DNA from: Cryomorphaceae bacterium
GTDB lineage: Bacteria; Bacteroidota; Bacteroidia; Flavobacteriales; Schleiferiaceae
Length of the DNA stretch: 6,398 nt
Assembly: GCA_003444795.1 (NCBI GenBank)
Contig: DLWR01000143.1
Coordinates: forward strand, 1 to 6,398
Direction of reading: 5' to 3'
How positions within the stretch are numbered: the stretch's first letter is position 1; every line of letters begins with the position of its first letter. Position numbers and translations under genes: made by a program. Below the pieces are notes generated by a model, which had not been told where the DNA came from, searched no databases, and worked only from the letters and a program-made list of their open reading frames with translations. Shown in pieces: positions 1-4,794 of this stretch.

Positions 1-1880
1 GCACCCCGCTGGGCATAGGCTCTCCAAAGGGTTTCGCGGAGTTCCCGCGAAGGTGAATACGTCATGACCCCCAAATACAGGGGGGCATCCAAGGTGAAAA
101 CAGCATGGTCCAAACCTCGGGCTTTGCCGGCTTCGCGGGCCATGTGTGCCACCGCCTCCGGCAAGGAGGAGAGGTCTGCCTCGCGTGCTGGGTGCTGCCA
201 GGCTTCGGTGTCGTTCAAGACATGTTCGGAAAACTCCAAAGTAGCTTGTCCCAAGCGTTCATCGATGGCCCGCAAACGGGCCTGAGATTCTGTGGATAGC
301 AGAGCTCCGTTCCGGACAAATCCTTTGTAGGTTTTTTCCAGCAACATACGCGAGGCATCGTCCAATTTGGGAGCCGCATCGTGCACCGCCTTAATCCGCT
401 CAAAGAGTGCGGGGTTCATGCGAATGTCGTTGCTCAGGGCCGCCAATTTGGGCGAAAAGGCCTTGGTCAATGCCTGGATTTCCGGGGTGGTACAGGCGGA
501 ATTGTAGTTGAACAGGCGTTCGGTGATGCCGTCTAGGGCATCCGTTAACTCTTCGAGTGCGACCAAGGTGTTTTCAAAGTTCGGCGCATCTTCTAACGAA
601 GCCAATCGCTCCAGCCTATCCTGTGCATCTGCTAGTCCGCGGTCTAAGGCCTCTTCCCATTGGGCTTGATTCCAGGATGGGAAGTCCAACGCATGCACAT
701 AGCTAGAAAGAGCGGTAAAACGTCCGTGCAGAGCGCCCTTCCATGTTTCTGTGGCTCGGTCTAGAATGCCCTCCTGGTCGCCGTTGAGGAGGGCGGGGAG
801 GATTCCTGCCAGGAACTGTTCGCCAAAACCCGTCGTAGCATCGCCGGGAACAGCGCTAGGCAGATTGTCTACCGCGAGAACCCCGATACTTCCGGGAGTT
901 CCAAGGGCCACTTCGGTACCCGTTGTAGCATCCCACGCGTAGAAGGGTTCGGCCATGGTGCTGGGTCGAACCGTCGATGGGATAGGGCCCGCGATGTCGC
1001 AGCTGATGTCCCCGATGAATTTGAGGGAAAAGGCAGGGTCTTGGGCTTCCGTGGGGGTGAAGAAAACGGGACTGTTTTCGGCCCAATAATGGCAAGGCAG
1101 GTAGAGATCAGCTGCACAGGCATAGGGGAAGAAACTCGATTGGTAGGCTTCCGGATGGGCGTAGAAGTCTTTTATGTCAAAGACTTGGCCGTCCTTGCGT
1201 GCTACATAGTGTTCGCAGTCGAGAACGGTAAACGTGGGTTTATGTGCGTTCTGCAGGGTGAGGAATTCCTCGGGCTCTACCTGTTGAAATCCACCTGCCA
1301 AAAGCATTTCCTGTGCCCCGTGGGCCACACGGCCCTTACCCGTAAGTACGATTCTCCATGGGCCTTTGGGATGGGCAAGTAGGGTAGATTTGAGAGCATT
1401 CACCCAACCCAAAGAGGCGGCAGGCGTAAGTTCAGGCTGGCCTTCTTGGAGCGCAAAACCGCGCAGTGCCTCGTATGCGCCCACTAGACCGGCATAAAAT
1501 CCAAATCCAATGAGGCGTTGGCCTTCTTTTTTGAGGAGTTCCCAGTCGATTAGGCGAACGTTTTTTTGAAGGCAGGCCTTGAGCAAGCCGCGGTTGTAGG
1601 GCTGCTCCTTGTAGGTGTGCGAAAAGAAGAAATGCGTCGCTCCCGGATGGAGTTGGTCAACGGGTACTTCTTTGACGCCCAGTAAGACATCGCAGCTTTC
1701 GAGGTTTGAGGTTAGTGTACAGCCCACGGCTGCGTAGTCTCCGTCAGGATAGCACCGAATTGTGCTAGGCTCCACATAGACAGAATGGCCTTGTGCGATC
1801 AGCGTGGCACACTGGTCGGGATTTAAAACTGCGCGTTTATCGGGTGGCGTCTTGCCCTCACGTATCAAACCAAAAATCAT
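1..1880 (-). CDS. Fusion protein: Lys1/saccharopine dehydrogenase-like NAD(P)-dependent oxidoreductase plus M3 oligopeptidase (partial, C-terminus beyond left edge)
   Basis: One open frame runs from ATG (1878-1880) to the left edge: 626 codons, no stop. Residues 1-395 match the Bacteroidota Lys1/AlaDh-PNT family over its whole usual length. The start is MIFGLIREGKTPPDKRAVL. K70 (GVKEVP) and H88 (FFFSH) sit where this family has its catalytic Lys-His pair. A Rossmann nucleotide loop GKGRVAHG lies at 181-188, and the closing motifs PSTVRPSTMAEP (301-312) and DNLPSAVPGDA (338-348) are present. From about residue 398 the chain becomes the N-terminal helical part of an M3 metallopeptidase (Dcp/oligopeptidase A): FENTL (435-439), NYNSACTTPEIQ (458-469), LLEKTYKGFVRNGALLS (513-529), FSEHVLNDTEAW (550-561). 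Only about the first ten residues of a usual M3 protein are missing. The zinc motif HExxH would lie outside the window. Expected activities are a lysine/saccharopine-type dehydrogenase and cytosolic oligopeptide hydrolysis. The exact substrate of this bacterial Lys1 subgroup is not known to me. Both assignments rest on remembered family motifs. Confidence 0.9.
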   Translation of the reverse strand, partial: MIFGLIREGKTPPDKRAVLNPDQCATLIAQGHSVYVEPSTIRCYPDGDYAAVGCTLTSNLESCDVLLGVKEVPVDQLHPGATHFFFSHTYKEQPYNRGLLKACLQKNVRLIDWELLKKEGQRLIGFGFYAGLVGAYEALRGFALQEGQPELTPAASLGWVNALKSTLLAHPKGPWRIVLTGKGRVAHGAQEMLLAGGFQQVEPEEFLTLQNAHKPTFTVLDCEHYVARKDGQVFDIKDFYAHPEAYQSSFFPYACAADLYLPCHYWAENSPVFFTPTEAQDPAFSLKFIGDISCDIAGPIPSTVRPSTMAEPFYAWDATTGTEVALGTPGSIGVLAVDNLPSAVPGDATTGFGEQFLAGILPALLNGDQEGILDRATETWKGALHGRFTALSSYVHALDFPSWNQAQWEEALDRGLADAQDRLERLASLEDAPNFENTLVALEELTDALDGITERLFNYNSACTTPEIQALTKAFSPKLAALSNDIRMNPALFERIKAVHDAAPKLDDASRMLLEKTYKGFVRNGALLSTESQARLRAIDERLGQATLEFSEHVLNDTEAWQHPAREADLSSLPEAVAHMAREAGKARGLDHAVFTLDAPLYLGVMTYSPSRELRETLWRAYAQRG

Positions 1881-1884
1881 ACGT

Positions 1885-1892
1885 CAAAGGTA
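1885..1892 (-). promoter_or_regulatory. Putative -7 promoter element (TACCTTTG) of the Lys1-M3 fusion gene
   Basis: Read on the minus strand this is an exact match to the Bacteroidota -7 consensus TAnnTTTG. It ends only 4 bases before the ATG, so a start site at the usual distance would fall on or next to the start codon and give a leaderless mRNA. No good -33 TTTG is seen. The nearest is TTTA (minus strand, 1915-1918) with a 22-base spacer, which is long. Confidence 0.5.
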
Positions 1893-1902
1893 GGGCAGCA
1901 AT

Positions 1903-1949
1903 GGGGGTAAGGGCTAAAGGGTAAAAGGGTTTATGGGTGAAAGGGTTGG
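1903..1949. repeat. G-tract array with 8-bp period (possible G-quadruplex)
   Basis: GGG begins at 1903, 1911, 1919, 1927, 1935 and 1943, exactly every eight bases. The spacers are A/T-rich: taa, ctaaa, taaaa, tttat, tgaaa. The units are degenerate forms of GGGTNAAA. Six tracts with 3-5 base loops satisfy the usual G-quadruplex pattern on the plus strand. The array lies directly upstream of the promoter of the minus-strand fusion gene, whose sense strand here is C-rich. Its function is unknown. Confidence 0.7.
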
Positions 1950-1987
1950 CGCTTTCGGAAAGTTGCGGTGCGCAGCGAAGCTCCCCC

Positions 1988-2035
1988 AAAAAAAAGAATG
2001 AGTAAAAGAGATTAAACGTTTAAAACACATCTCTT
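1988..2035 (-). terminator. Possible terminator of the NlpC-lipoprotein operon
   Basis: On the minus strand, 30 bases beyond the lipoprotein stop codon, AAGAGAT (2029-2035) pairs perfectly with ATCTCTT (2006-2012) across a 16-base loop. It is followed by a T-rich stretch ending in eight T (1988-1995). The stem is short and A/T-rich, and the long T run starts about ten bases after it, so this is a weak candidate for an intrinsic terminator. Confidence 0.3.
2012..2023. repeat. 12-bp perfect palindrome TTAAACGTTTAA
   Basis: This is a self-complementary sequence in the AT-rich middle of the 1881-2065 intergenic region, inside the loop of the 2006-2035 inverted repeat. Its first ten bases, TTAAACGTTT, recur exactly after purT at 5961-5970. 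It could be a protein-binding site or chance in an AT-rich stretch. Confidence 0.5.
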
Positions 2036-2040
2036 CAACT

Positions 2041-2064
2041 CTTAAACCCTTCCGCCCTTCCACC
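2041..2064. repeat. Inverted counterpart of the 8-bp G-tract array
   Basis: CCC at 2047 and 2055 and CC at 2063 keep the same 8-bp period as the array at 1903-1949, but on the opposite strand. The two arrays share a 9-base inverted match: AAGGGTTTA (1925-1933) against TAAACCCTT (2043-2051). This copy is shorter and more degenerate. It lies right beyond the stop codon of the lipoprotein gene. Confidence 0.4.
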
Positions 2065-2065
2065 T

Positions 2066-2398
2066 CTAATTCTTCCAAATGCTTCCTTGGAAGCTTGCAT
2101 TGGAGGCGAAATCTATCCCTTGTATCTGCGTAAAACCGGCAAAGCCGCCCAAAAATCCAAGGGTGTCGCAGTGCTGGTCCAAAACGTAGGTCGGCATATC
2201 TGCGCCGCAGGTTCCGGGTTCAAAGAGGTAAACGGGCTGGCCCTGAAAGCTGTATTTGTCGAGGTGTGCCCCGCTGGCGCAGCACCACGTCTGGAAAGCG
2301 GTCAAGGCGTCGGGGAGGCATTTGGGACCACTACTCAAACGTGGGGCGCATCCCGATAAGAACGCCATGCAAAGGCAGGAAATGGAAAAGGTTTTCAT
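2066..2398 (-). CDS. Small cysteine-containing lipoprotein of unknown function
   Basis: This 110-residue protein begins MKTFSISCLCMAFLSGC. That is a short lipoprotein signal with lipobox LSGC at 14-17, so Cys17 should be lipidated and the mature protein should be about 94 residues on the envelope. Further cysteines occur at C27, in the CC pair near 39-40, in GTCGADMPTY and in DQHC, which suggests disulfides or metal binding. The core YSFQGQPVYLFEPGTCGADM followed by LGFLGGFAG and an ending in IWKN resembles small Bacteroidota lipoproteins I know only as uncharacterised (possibly DUF6970-like; the name is tentative). Its ATG overlaps the TGA of the upstream NlpC gene as ATGA, so the two are almost surely co-transcribed and translationally coupled. 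Function is unknown; a partner of the cell-wall peptidase is one inference from context. Confidence 0.8.
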   Translation of the reverse strand: MKTFSISCLCMAFLSGCAPRLSSGPKCLPDALTAFQTWCCASGAHLDKYSFQGQPVYLFEPGTCGADMPTYVLDQHCDTLGFLGGFAGFTQIQGIDFASNASFQGSIWKN

Positions 2399-2898
2399 GG
2401 ACGGTAATAGAACAATCTTCGTGCCCCAATGTACCGACGCTCGTAGTAGGCTTGGCCCACCCAGTTCTCGATCAGAACGCCACTGTGGGTGGCACTATGG
2501 AGCATGAGAATGCTCGTACTGTCTCTGCCAACGCACAAACCCACGTGGCCAATTTCGGAGGCGCTGCGCCCTGAGAAGAGGAGAAAATCGCCTACCTGAA
2601 TGCTGTCTCGTTCAATGTTCTGACCTTCGCCGGCATAGCCGTGGCTGCTGGCGGGTAGCGTTTGGTCCAATTGGTCATAGATCCAATAGAGCAAGCCCGA
2701 ACAGTCGAAGCCCCCGGGCTTCTTGCCCCCGCCCTGGTACCGTTCGCCCAAACGGCCTTGGTACTGCGCAACCACGGCGCTCCAACTCAGGGTATCGGGG
2801 TCCAATGAGGGCATGTTTTTGTATCCCCAGCTAGTGAGTGGGAAAATGGTGATGCAGGTTACGACGAGCATCCGCAGAAGGTGCGATCTTTGTGCCAT
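2395..2898 (-). CDS. Secreted NlpC/P60 family cysteine peptidase (cell-wall hydrolase)
   Basis: This 167-residue protein belongs to the NlpC/P60 (C40) family, which cleaves peptide bonds in peptidoglycan stems, usually between D-glutamate and the diamino acid. The chosen start gives MAQRSHLLR followed by a hydrophobic stretch to about residue 24, a plausible export signal; the Cys at 15 is not in a convincing lipobox. The catalytic domain covers about 40-167. YQGGGKKPGGFDCSGL carries the nucleophile C66, GDFLLF is at 103-108, SEIGHVGLCVG supplies H118, and LMLHSA supplies the third polar residue H134. There are no SH3 or LysM domains, so it is a minimal enzyme. In-frame ATGs further upstream exist but would run deep into the divergent HMA gene and spoil the signal peptide. 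The last codon overlaps the lipoprotein gene downstream (ATGA). Confidence 0.88.
   Translation of the reverse strand: MAQRSHLLRMLVVTCITIFPLTSWGYKNMPSLDPDTLSWSAVVAQYQGRLGERYQGGGKKPGGFDCSGLLYWIYDQLDQTLPASSHGYAGEGQNIERDSIQVGDFLLFSGRSASEIGHVGLCVGRDSTSILMLHSATHSGVLIENWVGQAYYERRYIGARRLFYYRP
2885..2892 (+). promoter_or_regulatory. Putative -7 element (GATCTTTG) of the HMA-MauE gene
   Basis: Seven of eight positions agree with TAnnTTTG. It ends 4 bases before the ATG at 2897, the same spacing as in the Lys1-M3 gene, which again suggests a leaderless mRNA. It lies within the signal-peptide codons of the NlpC gene on the other strand. No clear -33 box was found. Confidence 0.35.
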
Positions 2899-3628
2899 GG
2901 AGAATCGCGAATATATCATTTCTGGCATGACATGTGGCGGTTGTGTTTCTCGGGCCAAAAAAGCATTGGAATCCCTGGAGGGTGTCGCCTCGGCGCACGT
3001 CCAGCTAGAGGCACCACAGGCTACCCTGCATCTTGAATACCAGCTGACCTTAAACGAGCTACAAGCGGCATTGAACAACGCAGGGCACTATACCTTGTCC
3101 GAGGTAGCTCCCCAGCCAGCCGCTCCGTCTAAGCAGGAGACGTCCAGCCCAAAGCGCTCATTTTTGGAAACCTACAAACCGCTTTTGATGATCGTAGGTA
3201 TGTTGCTATTGGTCACTGGGTCCCTACAATGGGGTCAATGGGACGGAATGGAGTGGATGCGTCACTTTATGGCAGGCTTCTTTTTGGTGTTCAGCTTTTT
3301 TAAATTGCTGAATGTCCAAGGATTTGCGTCGTCCTACCGCATGTACGATTGGATTGCGGGGGCGTGGCCTACGTGGGGGTTCATCTATCCCTTTGTCGAA
3401 TTGGCGCTAGGCCTCGCCTATTTGGTAGATTTTCAACCCTTCGCAACGAATGGAATCACCTTTGTGCTGATGACTTTGGGCGCAGGTTCTGTGATTCAGA
3501 GCAACTTGAGCAAGCGTAAAATTCAATGCGCTTGCCTGGGAGATGTCTTCCAGCTCCCCATGAGTTTTGTGACCATCGTAGAAGACGGAGTCATGGCGCT
3601 CATGGCAGGGTGGATGCTGCTGAGCTAA
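2897..3628 (+). CDS. HMA metal-binding domain fused to MauE/DoxX-like redox-associated membrane protein
   Basis: This is a 243-residue protein. Residues 1-68 form a heavy-metal-associated domain with the metal-binding motif GMTCGGC (10-16; C13 and C16), as in copper chaperones, MerP and P1B-ATPases. A polar linker (about 70-92) is followed by about four or five hydrophobic segments (about 95-110, 123-140, 160-178, 183-200, 222-242). The membrane part ends with CACLGDVFQLPMS, holding C211 and C213, then VTIVEDGVMALMAG, the typical tail of the MauE/DoxX-like proteins common in Bacteroidota. MauE helps mature methylamine dehydrogenase in other bacteria, but no such genes are here. A role in passing metal ions or thiol electrons at the inner membrane is an inference. 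The start is placed at 2897 because the HMA fold begins there. An earlier in-frame ATG would add residues that overlap the NlpC coding region and resemble nothing. The gene is divergent from the NlpC gene. Confidence 0.85.
   Translation: MENREYIISGMTCGGCVSRAKKALESLEGVASAHVQLEAPQATLHLEYQLTLNELQAALNNAGHYTLSEVAPQPAAPSKQETSSPKRSFLETYKPLLMIVGMLLLVTGSLQWGQWDGMEWMRHFMAGFFLVFSFFKLLNVQGFASSYRMYDWIAGAWPTWGFIYPFVELALGLAYLVDFQPFATNGITFVLMTLGAGSVIQSNLSKRKIQCACLGDVFQLPMSFVTIVEDGVMALMAGWMLLS
2908..2915 (-). promoter_or_regulatory. Putative -7 element (TATATTCG) of the NlpC gene
   Basis: The minus-strand sequence matches TAnnTTTG at all but one position and ends 9 bases before the NlpC ATG, predicting a leader of only a few bases. 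It lies inside codons 4-7 of the oppositely oriented HMA-MauE gene. The same TTCG ending occurs in the purT candidate. No -33 TTTG was found at the expected distance. Confidence 0.4.
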
Positions 3629-3763
3629 AGCGACCATCTATCGTCCACTTTCTTTCTATCAGGCAGTACAACGCGTTTTAAACATTTAGACCGGATTTAC
3701 GTAGTTCTAGGTGCACATTTTTGCCGAAAACGCCTACCCTCCGAACAACACACCCCGAATTCC
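3629..3763. other. Intergenic region with one weak promoter candidate
   Basis: There are 135 bases between the HMA-MauE stop and the acyltransferase start. CATTTTTG at 3716-3723 fits TAnnTTTG except for its first base, with a TTTA 18 bases upstream (3695-3699 region). It would put transcription about 35 bases before the TTG start. No stable hairpin with a T run is visible, so I call no terminator. Confidence 0.3.
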
Positions 3764-4750
3764 TTGCCCCCCTTGCACCTCCCCGAACTTACTGCTGCTC
3801 GATTTGAAGCGGTTCAACTGGCGCTCCCCGGCTCCAAAGGGTGGCTGCGCGTCAATGGACAATCCTATTTACATGCGGACTTGGCCTTACATCGGCCAAC
3901 AGGCAAATACGTTTCGCGTTTCTTGCTGAGCGTGCTGAATGTGGTCTTGTCCGGGGTTAAAATTCGCACGCTGGGACATAACGCTATGCCCGGACTCCTC
4001 TTTCCAGAGCTCCATCCTTCCAAAGGCATTTCTCAGGTACCTATATGGCCAAAGGGATATAAGGTCCTGGTCGCGAACGTTTTGGGCCGAGCAGAAGTCA
4101 AAGGTGCGATCATGGTGCCTGCCGAACCATTTATGGTGCTTCCCATTTGGTCCGAATGGCAGACCTTCGAAGACTATTTGAGCGCGATGAGCACCAAATA
4201 CCGCACGCGGGCAAAAAAATCCCTCAAACTGGCCGAAGGCTGCGAGCAAGTAGACTTGAGCGAGGAGCCGGTGCACACGTGGGTGGCTTGGGCTTCTTTC
4301 TTATTGAAGCAAACCTTGCGAGATAAAACGGTGACCCTCCCTGCCTCGTTGGATGGGCTGCTCAAGGCGTACAAGGAGCAACTCGGCGATGCCTTTCGAA
4401 TCTATGGCTACCGCAAGGGAGGCCATTGGGTAGGCTTTATCACCGCCATCGTCGACGAGGAAGCCGTTCATGCCATGCACATGGGCTTTGAGCCTGGATA
4501 TGCGCAACAGGTCCAGTTTTACCAACGAAGCATGATGGATTTGGTCAAGTTGGCCATCGAGGAGCGCAAACCGCTGCTCAACATGGGCCGAACAGCCACA
4601 GAAATCAAAAGCACCATGGGTGCTTTGCCGGTGGAGAACAGCTTTGTTTTTTTTAGTCCAAGGCCTATGGTGCGTGCGTTGCTGCGCGTGTACGCTCGGT
4701 CTTTTCATCGCCTGCCGGAATACACGCTCCGCAGCCCGTTTAAGGCCTGA
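3764..4750 (+). CDS. GNAT/FemAB-like acyltransferase family protein
   Basis: This is a 328-residue soluble protein. The C-terminal half shows the hallmarks of a Bacteroidota GNAT-fold family (acetyltransferase_6/FemAB-like) usually annotated as a GNAT N-acetyltransferase or peptidoglycan-type acyltransferase. FEDYLSAMSTKYRTRAKKSL spans 135-154, FRIYGYRKGGHWVGFITAI (211-229) is the central strand pair, and NMGRTATEIKSTMGALPV (273-290) precedes an LRSPFK end (322-327). I recall these motifs from homologues, but the acyl donor and acceptor are not known. The start is uncertain. The frame has no ATG before the middle of the N-terminal region, so TTG at 3764 is used; TTG at 3773 is equally possible. 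Neither has a Shine-Dalgarno sequence. It stands alone, 135 bases after the HMA-MauE gene and 44 before purT. No signal peptide or membrane segment is seen. Confidence 0.75.
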   Translation: MPPLHLPELTAARFEAVQLALPGSKGWLRVNGQSYLHADLALHRPTGKYVSRFLLSVLNVVLSGVKIRTLGHNAMPGLLFPELHPSKGISQVPIWPKGYKVLVANVLGRAEVKGAIMVPAEPFMVLPIWSEWQTFEDYLSAMSTKYRTRAKKSLKLAEGCEQVDLSEEPVHTWVAWASFLLKQTLRDKTVTLPASLDGLLKAYKEQLGDAFRIYGYRKGGHWVGFITAIVDEEAVHAMHMGFEPGYAQQVQFYQRSMMDLVKLAIEERKPLLNMGRTATEIKSTMGALPVENSFVFFSPRPMVRALLRVYARSFHRLPEYTLRSPFKA

Positions 4751-4768
4751 GTGCGGAAAAGGCGTGTG

Positions 4769-4776
4769 TATCTTCG
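4769..4776 (+). promoter_or_regulatory. Putative -7 element (TATCTTCG) of purT
   Basis: It matches TAnnTTTG with one change (C for T at position 7) and ends 18 bases before the purT ATG, giving a short leader of about 12 bases. No convincing -33 TTTG lies 18-20 bases upstream. The TTCG variant recurs in the NlpC candidate. Confidence 0.4.
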
Positions 4777-4794
4777 TAATGTAAAGCGCCTCTC

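Noticed and set aside
856..1123. Two minus-strand open frames of about 80 codons
   Set aside because: They are other frames of the same strand within the fusion gene and are Pro/Arg-rich with no domain character. I checked that they do not indicate a frameshift, because the fusion frame is continuous through this stretch.
1041..1382. Plus-strand open frame of 113 codons
   Set aside because: It lies wholly inside the minus-strand Lys1-M3 coding region, whose translation shows clear family motifs. The plus-strand product has no recognisable features.
1881..2065. CRISPR array or phage attachment site in the repeat-rich intergenic region
   Set aside because: The repeats are 8-bp degenerate units without spacers of CRISPR length, and there is no integrase or tRNA gene nearby.
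2087..2574. Plus-strand open frames opposite the lipoprotein and the NlpC gene
   Set aside because: They are shadow frames. The minus-strand proteins have a lipobox and catalytic motifs, while these do not.
2723..2896. Upstream extension of the HMA-MauE gene to an ATG at 2723
   Set aside because: The extra 58 residues resemble nothing, overlap the conserved NlpC catalytic region on the other strand, and the HMA domain begins naturally at the ATG at 2897.
2899..3078. N-terminal extension of the NlpC protein to a start at 3078
   Set aside because: It would overlap the HMA coding region by about 180 bases and put 60 unrelated residues before a good signal peptide.
2897..3628. Mercury-resistance MerT/MerP fusion
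   Set aside because: The order is HMA then MauE-like segments with the CACLG motif, not the MerT topology with its vicinal cysteines. No mer genes are adjacent.
3711..3929. 72-codon frame starting GTG 3711, considered as the true acyltransferase N-terminus joined by frameshift
   Set aside because: Its sequence after 3770 is a shadow of the acyltransferase frame, whose own translation is coherent from about 3773, so no frameshift is needed.
4301..4708. Minus-strand 135-codon frame inside the acyltransferase gene
   Set aside because: The conserved motifs are in the plus-strand frame. The minus-strand product has low-complexity His/Gln-rich character without motifs.
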